In this document: positions 44,130 to 52,757 of the stretch, piece by piece
Position numbering within the stretch: position 1 is the stretch's first letter
How the letters are laid out: every line of letters begins with the position of its first letter
Assembly: GCA_947581635.1 (NCBI GenBank)
Contig: CANPVE010000004.1
Location: 124,001-188,000 of the forward strand
Direction of reading: 5' to 3'
From: an uncultured Clostridia bacterium
GTDB taxonomy: Bacteria; Bacillota; Clostridia; Oscillospirales; Acutalibacteraceae
Length of the DNA: 64,000 bases
Notes under the pieces: generated by a model
Told to the model about the DNA's origin: nothing
Seen by the model: the letters and a program-made list of their open reading frames with translations, nothing else
Databases searched by the model: none
Made by a program: the position numbers and the translations under genes

Positions 44130-45570
44130 AAAATTCTGTTATTCCCTTCTTCCTCTCGATCATCTCGTCAAATCGCGAGATATATTCATAGGGATACTTG
44201 TAGTTAAATATGCGCTCAATATTGTTGACGCCAGGCTGCTTAAGTTTGGTTACCGCACCGCCGCCCACAGCCAATATGGTGTGGGTTTCGTCCATGATGA
44301 ATACATTGTAAACGCCCTCGCTGCCCGGCTTGGACCAGCCGACATTCTCCAGGTTGCCCACCATTCCCGACTGCCTGTAGAGATAATACGGCTCGTAACC
44401 CGTTTCGGTCAGCCGACGCTCACCGTAATCAAGCATTTGAGATGCCAACGCGCCTTCCGCATTATACTCAGCAATGTGTCCCGTGACCAGTCCCGCAGCG
44501 CGTTTCATGGCAAGAGTGTGAACCGTGATTGACTGTGGTTCCATAGCAATCACTCCGTCGACCGTACGGCGGTAAGATTCAAGGGTATCGCCCTGCAAAC
44601 CCGCTATTAAATCCATATTTATATTATCAAAGCCCGCAGACTTCGCCCAATCCATTGCTCTGTAAACCTGCTCAACGGTGTGACGGCGGCCTATTGACCT
44701 GAGTATACTGTCGTTAAGCGTCTGAGGATTGATACTCACCCGCCCTACTCCGCTATGGCGGATAGCGGCAAGTTTTTCGGGTGTAATTGTATCGGGCCGC
44801 CCCGCCTCCACGGTGAATTCATGTACGCCCGACATATCGAAGTGATTTGTAACGGCAGTAAGAACCCGCTCCAATTGTTCCGCTGACAAAGTGGTGGGGG
44901 TACCTCCGCCCATATAGACCGATTCCAACCGCAGGTTCAGCGATTTGGCTATATCCGCAGTCAGTTCAATCTCTCTTACCAGCAGTTCCACATACTGCGG
45001 GATCAGCTTTGCCGCGTGCTCCACCGACTGCGAGACGAAAGAGCAATAGCTGCACCTGGACGGACAAAACGGAATTGATATATACAGGCTGAAAGAATTG
45101 TCGCGGGACAGCGCGAGAATTTTATCCTCGTTGCCAAGTGTGCGCCGACTGAGATTGAGTTTCTTCTCCGACACCAGATAATCGTCCGTGAATCGATGCT
45201 CCGCCTCTTCCCTGCCGTATTCGGCGGTGAGCATACGCAACAGTTTCATTGGCCGTATACCCGTGAGCAATCCCCACGGCGGTTCAAATCCGGTCAATTC
45301 GGTAAACTGACGGCAAAGCATTTGCGCTATCGTAAGTTCACAAAAATTCTTGTCGTGGGATTTGGACTCGTCAACGCTGGTTTCATCAAAAAATTCGCGC
45401 TCGCCCAAATTTAATTTGGACGAAAGCTGTTGACCACGCCAACGCACCTCAATTCTCAAAGCGTTAGGATCGTCCGCCTCACGTTCGTTCATCTTCTGGT
45501 CGGGAAAGAACACCCGAGCCAGCTTTTCATATTCGTATCTCGAATTTATACCCTCGGTCAAAATATACAT
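44113..45570 (-). CDS. hemZ: HemZ-like radical SAM coproporphyrinogen III oxidase homologue
   Basis: A 485-residue radical SAM protein of the HemZ group. The cluster motif CPSRCSYCSF (near 172) binds the 4Fe-4S and SAM; MGGGTPTTLSAEQLERV and NPQTLNDSILRSIGR follow. A long N-terminal domain (about 160 residues, ending GFEPPWGLLTGIRPMK) distinguishes HemZ from HemN. Its role in heme synthesis is uncertain in anaerobes. Only a weak SD (AAAGGG, 14 nt) precedes ATG 45570. It lies in an operon after the MBL hydrolase and before the nucleoside kinase. Confidence 0.92.
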   Translation of the reverse strand: MYILTEGINSRYEYEKLARVFFPDQKMNEREADDPNALRIEVRWRGQQLSSKLNLGEREFFDETSVDESKSHDKNFCELTIAQMLCRQFTELTGFEPPWGLLTGIRPMKLLRMLTAEYGREEAEHRFTDDYLVSEKKLNLSRRTLGNEDKILALSRDNSFSLYISIPFCPSRCSYCSFVSQSVEHAAKLIPQYVELLVREIELTADIAKSLNLRLESVYMGGGTPTTLSAEQLERVLTAVTNHFDMSGVHEFTVEAGRPDTITPEKLAAIRHSGVGRVSINPQTLNDSILRSIGRRHTVEQVYRAMDWAKSAGFDNINMDLIAGLQGDTLESYRRTVDGVIAMEPQSITVHTLAMKRAAGLVTGHIAEYNAEGALASQMLDYGERRLTETGYEPYYLYRQSGMVGNLENVGWSKPGSEGVYNVFIMDETHTILAVGGGAVTKLKQPGVNNIERIFNYKYPYEYISRFDEMIERKKGITEFYDKFC

Positions 45571-45594
45571 CTTTTCAAGTCAGACCCTTTAAGT

Positions 45595-46233
45595 TTAATA
45601 TTCTCCAATCATCTTCACATATGGATTGCTTGCGCGCTCCCGCGACAGCGTGGTGAAATCGTAATGTCCGGTATATACCAAACAGTCACCCTGAAGCGCC
45701 ATCAGCTTCTTGAGCGAACGCATCATTTTTTCAGTACTGCCACCAGGCATATCGGTCCTTCCAACGCTCTCGCGGAAAAGCGTATCTCCGGCAAACATCA
45801 GTCCCTCGGTAATATAACAACAGCTTCCCTCGGTATGTCCCGGAGTGTGCATTACGGTGAACTCAGTATTGCCAACCTTAAACTTATCTCCGTCTTTAAA
45901 TGTTATGTCGGCCTGGGGATAAATCATTCTTATCCCTGCAAACGCACCCGAGAGATTGATGTGCGGATCGCGCAGACCTTCGGCATCGTCATTGTAAACT
46001 GCAATGGGCGCCCGTGTGATATCCTTGACTTCGCCTGCCGCGCCCACATGATCGAAGTGGCAATGGGTGAGCAGAATGTAATCAAACATATCACGACCCG
46101 CAAGATCAATCTCGGCGCGAAGTTCCTCATTCATCTCACCCGGATCAACAATCGCACATCTTCCCGTGCTGTCATCACGATATATATAACAATTGGTTTC
46201 CAACTCACCAACAACTATTCGTTTTACGCTCAT
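45595..46233 (-). CDS. MBL-fold metallo-hydrolase (glyoxalase II-like)
   Basis: A 212-residue metallo-beta-lactamase-fold hydrolase, in the YqgX/glyoxalase II-like group. The double-metal site is visible as LTHCHFDHVGAAG near 64, MHTPGHTEG near 133 and the metal-bridging Asp in MFAGDTLFRES near 152, with the last His in VYTGHYDFT near 190. ATG 46233 is chosen because GGGAG is 9 nt upstream. Substrates could be glutathione-like thioesters or others. It sits between dtd and hemZ, 24 nt from the latter. Confidence 0.92.
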   Translation of the reverse strand: MSVKRIVVGELETNCYIYRDDSTGRCAIVDPGEMNEELRAEIDLAGRDMFDYILLTHCHFDHVGAAGEVKDITRAPIAVYNDDAEGLRDPHINLSGAFAGIRMIYPQADITFKDGDKFKVGNTEFTVMHTPGHTEGSCCYITEGLMFAGDTLFRESVGRTDMPGGSTEKMMRSLKKLMALQGDCLVYTGHYDFTTLSRERASNPYVKMIGEY

Positions 46234-46291
46234 ATCCGAATATCTCCCTTTTGTCACAATATTTTCAGGATCTCAAGCCCTGAGTCATCGT

Positions 46292-46762
46292 CTAGTCTCT
46301 CCTTGCCCGCTTCAATTCGTCCGAATCCAGGATAATGGTAACGGGGCCGTTATTTAAAAGCTCCACCTTCATGTCCGCTCCGAATTCGCCTGTCTGAACA
46401 TCGACAATACCATACTCATCGCGCAACAGATGCACAAAATATTCATACAGTTCATTTGCCTCCGCGGGAGGGGCGGCATTTGTGAAGCTCGGGCGGTTTC
46501 CCCTGCGGCAGTCGGCATACAGTGTAAACTGCGATACAACAAGCACCGAGCCGCCTATATCCGACAAAGCGAGATTCATCTTGTCGTTTTCGTCTCGAAA
46601 TATCCTCATGCCCGCTGTCTTTTTTGCCAAAAGCTGCGCGTCCTCACGAGTATCGCCTTGACCCGCGCCAAACAATATCATAAATCCCTGGCCAATTTTG
46701 GCCTTGACCTCTCCGTCTATCGTGACGGAGGCGTATTTCACACGCTGAATGACCGCGCGCAT
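46292..46762 (-). CDS. dtd: D-aminoacyl-tRNA deacylase
   Basis: Removes D-amino acids wrongly attached to tRNA. The 156-residue protein matches Dtd throughout: [13 protein letters not shown], the catalytic-site [15 protein letters not shown] near 77-92 and the [10 protein letters not shown] motif near 137, which together make the cross-subunit pocket. GGAGAT lies 9 nt from ATG. It starts a run of minus-strand genes with the MBL hydrolase and hemZ and follows the MntR-like gene, whose terminator (46791-46828) separates them. Confidence 0.97.
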   Translation of the reverse strand: MRAVIQRVKYASVTIDGEVKAKIGQGFMILFGAGQGDTREDAQLLAKKTAGMRIFRDENDKMNLALSDIGGSVLVVSQFTLYADCRRGNRPSFTNAAPPAEANELYEYFVHLLRDEYGIVDVQTGEFGADMKVELLNNGPVTIILDSDELKRARRD

Positions 46763-46790
46763 AAAAAATCATCTCCGAATCATAAAATGA

Positions 46791-46828
46791 CAAAAACCGG
46801 CTGCCTGCTCAATTACAGACAGTCGGTT
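46791..46828 (-). terminator. terminator of the DtxR-family gene
   Basis: AACCGACTGTCTG and CAGGCAGCCGGTT pair (46828-46816 and 46807-46795, one mismatch) followed by TTTTTG on the minus strand. Confidence 0.75.
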
Positions 46829-46838
46829 AAACAAATAC

Positions 46839-47219
46839 TTATTTTTGCTCGCTTTTCAGCTTTTCATACTGTCCCTTAATGGCCTGAAAGCTATCATTGC
46901 TTAATATGTGCTCAATTTTACAGGCATCCCTGGCCGCAGTTTCGGGATCCACTCCGAGCAGAACAAAATACTGTGACACAATGCAGTGACGCTCGTAAAT
47001 TTTATCGGCTATTTTGGAGCCGGACTCCGTCAGCGTTATAAAACCGCCCTCGTCCATATTTATATATCCGTTTTCGCGCAAATTTTTCATGGCTACACTA
47101 ACGCTTGGCTTTGAGAAACCCAGTTCATTTGCTATATCTATGGAGCGCACCGACCCCTTACGCTTTCCTATAATCAGTATGGATTCCAAGTAATCCTCAG
47201 CTGACGCCCTTATATTCAT
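46839..47219 (-). CDS. DtxR/MntR family metal-dependent regulator
   Basis: A 126-residue iron- or manganese-dependent repressor. The winged HTH (RASAEDYLESILII, VRSIDIANELGFSKPSVSVAMKNLRENGYI) is followed by a dimerisation/metal domain with the His-Glu-His set of this family: ERHCIVSQYFVLLGVDP and ACKIEHILSND. It lacks the SH3-like third domain, like MntR and unlike DtxR. ATG 47219 is chosen although the SD GAGGAGG is 13 nt away; a TTG at 47231 is the alternative. The promoter overlaps an AATTACAA-N6-TTGTAATT dyad, indicating possible autoregulation. Confidence 0.88.
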   Translation of the reverse strand: MNIRASAEDYLESILIIGKRKGSVRSIDIANELGFSKPSVSVAMKNLRENGYINMDEGGFITLTESGSKIADKIYERHCIVSQYFVLLGVDPETAARDACKIEHILSNDSFQAIKGQYEKLKSEQK

Positions 47220-47274
47220 ACTCAAATACAATACCTCCTCTTACACACAAGCTGACTTCTGAACACACGTCTAG

Positions 47275-47317
47275 ATTATACACTATTTTTTTGTCAATTA
47301 CAACAATTATTGTAATT
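47275..47317 (-). promoter_or_regulatory. promoter and candidate operator of the DtxR-family gene
   Basis: TTGTAA (47303-47298), 17-bp spacer, TATAAT (47280-47275). The -35 lies inside AATTACAA-N6-TTGTAATT (47296-47317), a perfect 8-bp dyad that could bind the regulator. Confidence 0.6.
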
Positions 47318-47354
47318 AATTTTTCATGAATATAGTAAGAGACGTCAGGTATGG

Positions 47355-48488
47355 CTATTTGAAATACATATAAAGACGGCATTGAATCATCCCGTTGTAG
47401 AGCTTGCGCTGTTTATCACACTTCCTGCCGAAATAATGCTCGAACTCTTCGTCGGGCGTGATTACGGCGTAGCTCCAGCCCTTGCGCCGCACGAATTTTT
47501 CTCCCATCGTGCGGTATATTTTCCTCGCATCGTCCTCACTGAGCAGACGTTCGCCATAGGGAGGGTTACAAATCACAACGCCCTTTTCACCGTCAGGTTC
47601 AAAGTCAGCTATGTCCCGTCTCTCGAATTTAATACGCTTGGACATTCCCGCCTTGTACGCATTCTCACGGGCCAATTCAATCACGCTGCCGTCGATATCA
47701 TAGCCGCAGGCGCTGAATTCGGCTTCACGGTTTATCAAATCTTTGGCGCGGGCGCGCTCGCTCCGCCAAATATCGGAATCTATCTCGCGCCACTTCTCCG
47801 ACACAAACGACCGCCGCAGACCCGGAGCTACGTTGAGCGCCTTCATTGCGGATTCAATCAGAATAGTGCCCGAACCGCAGCATGGGTCTATCACATGAGA
47901 ATAACTGCGCACAAACGCGATGTCCGATATGGCCGCAGCCAATGTTTCCTTTATTGGGGCAATCGCGCCGTTAGGACGGTATCCGCGCTTGTGAAGTCCC
48001 TCACCCGATGTATCTATCATCAGAAGCACATTGTCTTTCATTATTAAAAATTGTATCCTGTGCAGCGCACCTGTTTCCTCGAACCAACCGAGAGAATACT
48101 TTTCCTTGAGACGCTCCACCACTGCCTTTTTGATTATCTTCTGACAATCGGGGACGGAATGTAATTTTGAGTTAAGCGAGCTGCCCTTGACAGGAAATGC
48201 GTCGGATTTGCCTATCCAGCGTTCCCACGGCAGAGCCTTTGTTTTTTCAAACAACTCGTCAAATGTATAGGCGTTAAATCGCCCTGTGACTACGCATATT
48301 CTCTCGGAATATCGACAGTTGAGATTCGCGCGCACGAGCATATTTTCGTCTCCCTCAAAAAACACACGGCCGTTTTCTGCTGATACATTTTCCGCCTCCA
48401 TGCGGCGCAGTTCACCGGCTGCCAAACCTTCCAGTCCAAACAGACACGGCGCAGCCATCAATATTTTATCGCTAATGTTAATTACCAC
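47355..48488 (-). CDS. RlmL-like THUMP-domain RNA methyltransferase
   Basis: A 377-residue THUMP plus Rossmann methyltransferase of the COG0116 type, which methylates guanosine-N2 in 23S rRNA (RlmL-like). The N-terminal domain contains AAPCLFGLEGLAAGELRR, the THUMP part about 60-155, and the methyltransferase has DPCCGSGTILIESA near 202, CGYDIDGSVIELA near 265 and the catalytic VICNPPYGERL near 305. The start is GTG 48488; homologues suggest a few residues before AAPCLFG, and AAAGGTGG overlaps this GTG, so ATT 48476 (8 nt after it) is another possibility. It is coupled with the upstream unknown gene. Confidence 0.9.
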   Translation of the reverse strand: MVINISDKILMAAPCLFGLEGLAAGELRRMEAENVSAENGRVFFEGDENMLVRANLNCRYSERICVVTGRFNAYTFDELFEKTKALPWERWIGKSDAFPVKGSSLNSKLHSVPDCQKIIKKAVVERLKEKYSLGWFEETGALHRIQFLIMKDNVLLMIDTSGEGLHKRGYRPNGAIAPIKETLAAAISDIAFVRSYSHVIDPCCGSGTILIESAMKALNVAPGLRRSFVSEKWREIDSDIWRSERARAKDLINREAEFSACGYDIDGSVIELARENAYKAGMSKRIKFERRDIADFEPDGEKGVVICNPPYGERLLSEDDARKIYRTMGEKFVRRKGWSYAVITPDEEFEHYFGRKCDKQRKLYNGMIQCRLYMYFK

Positions 48489-48517
48489 CTTTGTTTATTC
48501 TATATATGTCAGGCAAA

Positions 48518-48994
48518 TTATAACGCCTTGTCCCGACGAATATCGTTCCATCGGTACACTACATCTTCCGCAGTGACGATGAGAACGCACTCGCGCCTGT
48601 AGGGCTTCTTATCAAACTCAAGCTCGCACTCGAATATTATTGATTTATAGCCTTGATAAGCATACAGGAACTCAAGCCGCATACCCTTTTCGTTTATCTT
48701 CCGCATGAGCTTTTTTAGGCTGTACTGTTTGCGAATTGTCTTTCCGTGCTTTTTTTGCTTAAACACATAAAAGGTCACGTCGTCCTCCGAATCGCCGTAG
48801 AGCAGGCGAAAATCCACCCTTGATTTATCAGTGCGGAGCGTTCTGCCGTAGGGGTTGTGACGATTTTTCTCCGATACCCAAAAACCGTTCTCAAATTCAA
48901 AACAAAGCACGTCCTTCTTCATAAAGACCTTTGTGGCCTTGCAGTCGTGAAGCGTTATATCCCCGTTTTGGTTTCTGTCAAAACATCTGTACAT
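48518..48994 (-). CDS. conserved-looking hypothetical protein, function unknown
   Basis: A 158-residue soluble protein that I do not recognise. It is rich in charged and aromatic residues: MYRCFDRNQNGDITLHDCKATKVF, several beta-strand-like stretches (VLCFEFENGFWVSEK, VTFYVFKQKKHGKTI), a basic middle, and SIIFECELEFDKKPYRRECVLIV near the end. The first part resembles a small beta-barrel. There is no signal peptide or TM segment. GGGGG lies 9 nt before ATG. It is located between a VOC protein and the RlmL-like gene, about 16 and 30 nt away, so it is part of a translation-related run. Confidence 0.75.
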   Translation of the reverse strand: MYRCFDRNQNGDITLHDCKATKVFMKKDVLCFEFENGFWVSEKNRHNPYGRTLRTDKSRVDFRLLYGDSEDDVTFYVFKQKKHGKTIRKQYSLKKLMRKINEKGMRLEFLYAYQGYKSIIFECELEFDKKPYRRECVLIVTAEDVVYRWNDIRRDKAL

Positions 48995-49010
48995 TGTAAG
49001 TATCCCCCGC

Positions 49011-49394
49011 CTAAATCGTTATTTCTATCTGATTGCCCTCAATGTCAACTACACAGCTTTCATAATATCCGTCGCCCGTGGTCCTCGGTTCGCTGATTAC
49101 CTCAAATCCGTCGGATTTTAACCGCGCTGTAAGATTGTCCACATTTTCTCTGCTGCCTGTGCTGAAGGCTATGTGAATATAGCCCATTCGCGGCAGTGAG
49201 CTATCACATTTCGCTATGTTGGGCTTATTCATGAGCTCTAGTCTCGCGCCGTCGCGGAATGTCAGAAAATATGAGCTAAGCCCTGTTCTCGTGTTGTGAT
49301 ACAATCTATTCGAGCTTGCTTCAAAGTATTTCACGAAGAAATCGCGCGCTGCATTCAAATCATCTACATACATGGCGATATGCTCTATACGCAT
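49011..49394 (-). CDS. VOC/glyoxalase I-like protein
   Basis: A 127-residue protein with the glyoxalase/VOC fold. Metal ligands appear as His5 (MRIEHIAMYVDDL), Glu in RLELMN near 54, His in YIHIAFSTG near 74 and Glu in GNQIEIT near 124, the classic His-Glu-His-Glu set of glyoxalase I. It may detoxify methylglyoxal or act on another small substrate. AAGGAG lies 9 nt from ATG. It starts 6 nt after the U32 peptidase stop and precedes the unknown gene by 16 nt. Confidence 0.9.
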   Translation of the reverse strand: MRIEHIAMYVDDLNAARDFFVKYFEASSNRLYHNTRTGLSSYFLTFRDGARLELMNKPNIAKCDSSLPRMGYIHIAFSTGSRENVDNLTARLKSDGFEVISEPRTTGDGYYESCVVDIEGNQIEITI

Positions 49395-49400
49395 TGTGGA

Positions 49401-50636
49401 CTACTCCTTCATTCTCACAAACGAGCCTTTTGGTATCGGCTCCCCCGTATACGGAATTCTCACTGTCATGGTGGCATGGGGCGCGGATTCAATGGAATTT
49501 CCATCGCCGTCATACATTTCCGCAGCCTCAATTACAAACGGTCGCGTTCTCGGCGGCATTACGTCCAGGGTTTGACCGACGCTGAATTTGTTGCGCTGAC
49601 TGAGCGTGAGGAAACCGCCGCCGCAATCCTCCACGACGCCCGCGACCTTATATTCACGCACATAACCGCCGTTGTCGTAAACCTGCCCCGGCTCACCGCC
49701 CAGATAAAAGCCGGCAGAATATTCACGATGACTCACCTTGCGCAATTCTTCCAGAATGAAGCCGCTCGGCCTGTAATCGGGAGAGGGATTGAGATAATAC
49801 CCGTCAATCGCCTGACGGTATGCATTTGTGACGGCCGCAGTGTAATAAGCGGACTTCGCGCGTCCCTCAATCTTGAACGAAGTTATCCCGCACTGCACAA
49901 GGCGCGGGATATGCTCGATCATACACATATCGCGTGAATTCATTATGTGTGTGCCGCTATCCTCGAATATCTCGAATTTCTGCCCCTCGCGGTGCTCCTC
50001 GGTAAGATAATACTTCCAACGGCATGGCTGAGCGCAGTCCCCGCGATTTGCGTCGCGGCCCGTCATATAGCTGGACAGCAGGCAGCGCCCCGAAAACGAC
50101 ACGCACATCGAGCCGTGAACAAATGCCTCTATCTCCAAATCACGCGGCGTCTTAGCCCTAAGTTCCGCAATCTCATCGAAGCACAACTCGCGCGCCAGCA
50201 CTACTCGCGCGGCTCCCATATTGTAAAATTCGTTTGCCGTGGCGTAGTTTGCCACTCCCGCTTGAGTTGAAATGTGAACGTGAACCTTGGGCGCATACTT
50301 CTGAGCCATGCGCATAACGCCGATATCGGCTATTATGAAGGCATCGACACCCGCGTCTGCCGCACGCTCTATAAATTCGGGCAGCTTGTCTATTTCATCG
50401 TTGTGCGGGACGGTATTGCAGGTCATGTACGCCTTAACGCCGCTGTCGTGCGCAATTTTCACGCCCTCGACAAGCTGATCATGCGTAAAATTATTCGCGC
50501 CCGCCCTCATTCCGAACATGGTTCCGGCGAGATAAACCGCATCCGCCCCGTACATCACCGCACATTTAAGCCGCTCGATATCACCTGCGGGTGACAGCAG
50601 TTCCACCCGATTCAAATTACTGCTTATATCCGACAT
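49401..50636 (-). CDS. U32 family peptidase / tRNA hydroxylation protein-like (TrhP/YegQ group)
   Basis: A 411-residue protein of the U32 family, now linked to hydroxylation of tRNA uridine-34. It opens RVELLSPAGDIERLKCAVMYGADAVYLAG, carries the conserved FVHGSMCVSFSGRCLLSSY near 165-183 and the cysteine pattern RDANRGDCAQPCRW, then RDMCMIEHI, which together form the Fe-S-like four-cysteine site. ITSFKIEGRAKSAYY follows, and the C-terminal beta domain is complete. ATG 50636 is chosen because GGAGG is 11 nt upstream. A promoter is at 50829-50857, leaving a 186-nt leader. Confidence 0.93.
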   Translation of the reverse strand: MSDISSNLNRVELLSPAGDIERLKCAVMYGADAVYLAGTMFGMRAGANNFTHDQLVEGVKIAHDSGVKAYMTCNTVPHNDEIDKLPEFIERAADAGVDAFIIADIGVMRMAQKYAPKVHVHISTQAGVANYATANEFYNMGAARVVLARELCFDEIAELRAKTPRDLEIEAFVHGSMCVSFSGRCLLSSYMTGRDANRGDCAQPCRWKYYLTEEHREGQKFEIFEDSGTHIMNSRDMCMIEHIPRLVQCGITSFKIEGRAKSAYYTAAVTNAYRQAIDGYYLNPSPDYRPSGFILEELRKVSHREYSAGFYLGGEPGQVYDNGGYVREYKVAGVVEDCGGGFLTLSQRNKFSVGQTLDVMPPRTRPFVIEAAEMYDGDGNSIESAPHATMTVRIPYTGEPIPKGSFVRMKE

Positions 50637-50828
50637 ATATGTCGTTTCCTCCATTAGTTTCTGATTCAACAATCATAAATTCTGCCACTGAATTATATTC
50701 GGTCTTGATAAGGTGCCGCAGAATTCCTCAATACACTCAACGGCTGTATCAAAATATATCACCGAATTGGCGGGGGCTGTCCATTCCACACCCGCCGCCA
50801 AAAAGATTGTTTATACTCTCTTCACATT

Positions 50829-50857
50829 AGGATATCATTAATATAGAATTATGTCAA
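50829..50857 (-). promoter_or_regulatory. sigma-A promoter of the U32 operon
   Basis: TTGACA (50857-50852), 17-bp spacer, TATCCT (50834-50829). The leader contains a GGCGG/CCGCC hairpin and a 42-codon frame (50673-50801). Confidence 0.7.
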
Positions 50858-50891
50858 GATTTATAAAAACACGAACAAAATAAACGAACAC

Positions 50892-50920
50892 TTGAATTGC
50901 AAAATAAAACAGGCTATAAT
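50892..50920 (+). promoter_or_regulatory. sigma-A promoter of the HAD mutase gene
   Basis: TTGAAT (50892-50897), 17-bp spacer, TATAAT (50915-50920). Confidence 0.75.
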
Positions 50921-50950
50921 GAACACACGACAATGAGGGTGTGATTATAA

Positions 50951-51604
50951 TTGATCTGTAAAAAAATACGCGGCGTTATTTTTGATATGGATGGTGTTCT
51001 GGTCGACAGCGAGAAGCTCTATCTGAGATTCTGGCAAGAAGCCTGCGCGAAATTCGGTTTTGAATTGGACAGAGGACAGGCACTAAGCCTGCGCAGCAAT
51101 TCGCCCGAAACAGCAATGCGAAAATTTATGGCGTGGTTCGGTGAGAACGCAGATTACTTAAAAATACGAGACGCGCGGCGGGAGCTTATGGAGCAATACA
51201 TCAAAATATTCGGAGTTGAGCTTAAGGAGGGCGCGGCGGAAATTATTGATTATCTCCAATCGCGCGGAATTAAGACTGCATTGGCAACTGCGTCACCTCT
51301 AAAACGCGCCGCAGATTATCTCAAACAATATGGAATTTTCGATAAATTTGACGCTGTGGTAAGCGGCGCGGGAGTGGCAAGGAGCAAGCCTGCATCCGAC
51401 ATATATCTCAAAGCCGCCGACGAACTGGGGTTGCCACCATGGGAATGCATGGCGGTGGAAGATTCTCCGACCGGCATTTTATCGGCTCATGACGCGGGTT
51501 GTCTTACTGTAATGATACCCGACCTGACTCCACCCGATGACGAAACTTTGCGGCTCACCGACTGCGTATTGAAAAAGCTCACCGATATACGGCGGATTAT
51601 CTGA
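50951..51604 (+). CDS. HAD-family phosphatase / beta-phosphoglucomutase-like
   Basis: A 217-residue HAD enzyme close to beta-phosphoglucomutase and related sugar phosphatases. Motif I FDMDGVLVDSE (Asp nucleophile and acid), motif II LATASPLKRA, lysine in ARSKPASDIYLKAA and motif IV VEDSPTGILSAHDAG are all present, and the C1-type helical cap follows motif I. TTG 50951 is supported by GAGGG 9 nt upstream. It is a single gene downstream of its own promoter and diverges from the U32 operon. Confidence 0.9.
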   Translation: MICKKIRGVIFDMDGVLVDSEKLYLRFWQEACAKFGFELDRGQALSLRSNSPETAMRKFMAWFGENADYLKIRDARRELMEQYIKIFGVELKEGAAEIIDYLQSRGIKTALATASPLKRAADYLKQYGIFDKFDAVVSGAGVARSKPASDIYLKAADELGLPPWECMAVEDSPTGILSAHDAGCLTVMIPDLTPPDDETLRLTDCVLKKLTDIRRII

Positions 51605-51608
51605 CGAA

Positions 51609-51653
51609 AACACCGAGCAGGCGATTTTATTAAATCAAGACCTGTTCGGTGTT
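51609..51653. terminator. terminator between HAD gene and sigK
   Basis: AACACCGAGCAGG (51609-51621) pairs with CCTGTTCGGTGTT (51641-51653); on the minus strand it continues GTGTTTTCG, so it mainly serves sigK. Confidence 0.65.
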
Positions 51654-51674
51654 CTGCGGTCATAACTAATGAAT

Positions 51675-52370
51675 TCAGATTTGCTTTCTGATTCGTTCAA
51701 GTATCTTTTTCTCAATCCGGCTCACATATGATCGCGATATATTCAGTTCCTGAGCTATTTCCCTCTGTGTGAGCGGCTTGCGGTCATTAAGTCCGTAACG
51801 CTTGATGATAATATCCCGTTCGGCGGGCGACAGTTCTTCATTGATAATTTTTTTCATCTTGCTGCATTTCATCGAGGTGTCAATATCATCTGATATGGTA
51901 TCGTCAACCGCTATTGTATCCATAATTGTGAGCACATTTCCATGTCGGTCGGTGTCTATTGGTTCATTCATTGAGATATCAAGTGCGCTTTTTTTGCCGC
52001 TTCGAAGATACATAAGTATTTCGTTCTGTATGCATATCGAAGCGTAAGAAGAAAATTTCGAGCCTTTATCAGCATTAAAAGAATCAACAGCCTTTATCAG
52101 ACCTATCGTACCTATCGAAATAAGGTCGTCTCCGTCCGACGTGGTGGTGTAATACTTCTTGCTTATGTGTGCAACCAGCCGCAGATTATGCTCAATAAGC
52201 TTTTGTCTGGCGGATTTATCTCCATTCGCCATGGCCTCGATGCACTCTTTCTCCTCTTCTGGAGAGAGCTTCGGCGGAAATCCCGATATCAACGGAACAC
52301 TCAGGAAAAGGCTGTAAAGTCCGCCGAGCGCCTCTATGAAGGCTTTCCCAAAAGATAACAGCATATTCAT
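51675..52370 (-). CDS. sigK: RNA polymerase sporulation sigma factor SigK
   Basis: Late mother-cell sigma factor. The 231-residue protein includes a hydrophobic pro-sequence (MNMLLSFGKAFIEALGGLYSLFLSVPLISG) that tethers pro-sigma-K to the membrane until proteolysis. Region 2 reads RLVAHISKKY and DLISIGTIGLIKAVDSF, and region 4 ends TQREIAQELNISRSYVSRIEKKILERI, matching SigK rather than SigE. The gene is continuous, with no skin-like element. AGGTGG lies 7 nt before ATG. It is alone in its transcript; a sigma-E promoter was not convincingly located in the 387 bp upstream. Confidence 0.95.
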   Translation of the reverse strand: MNMLLSFGKAFIEALGGLYSLFLSVPLISGFPPKLSPEEEKECIEAMANGDKSARQKLIEHNLRLVAHISKKYYTTTSDGDDLISIGTIGLIKAVDSFNADKGSKFSSYASICIQNEILMYLRSGKKSALDISMNEPIDTDRHGNVLTIMDTIAVDDTISDDIDTSMKCSKMKKIINEELSPAERDIIIKRYGLNDRKPLTQREIAQELNISRSYVSRIEKKILERIRKQI

Positions 52371-52757
52371 ACAGCATCCACCTCAAATATTATTTATTAC
52401 ACATAGTATTCATGGCGCTGTTTTTTGTGTATGTCCTTTCGTTATTTGTAATAAAAATATAATATTTCGCACAATATATAGTTGATATAGAATTAACAGT
52501 GCGGCTTTAGCCCGTTTTTATGAAATATTTATTAATTTTATTTGTAAAAATATATAAAACTCCTATAGACAAATTTGTCAATTTGTTGTATGATAGAGTT
52601 TAAAATTATATGGTGCATTAACAGCGTTTGCGGATTGGATATTGAATCTTGATTTTTTAATTGCAGGGCCATGTGCCTTAATTTTGACTGCTACAGAAGC
52701 CTTTTCTTAAAAACACCTCACTGATTCCGCTCGCTTCAACTTTGGAGGTACATTAAC
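52371..52757. other. intergenic region upstream of sigK and lipoprotein gene
   Basis: 387 bp of AT-rich DNA between divergent genes. I see no gene and no sure promoter. A CATACACA (minus strand) near 52433 resembles a sigma-E -10, but a matching -35 is missing. Confidence 0.5.

Noticed and set aside
45430..46335. Plus-strand frame of about 300 codons
   Set aside because: It is the complement of the MBL hydrolase and hemZ genes, with no recognisable domain and no SD.
49296..49937. Plus-strand frame of about 210 codons
   Set aside because: It lies antisense to the VOC and U32 genes, both of which have full conserved motifs.
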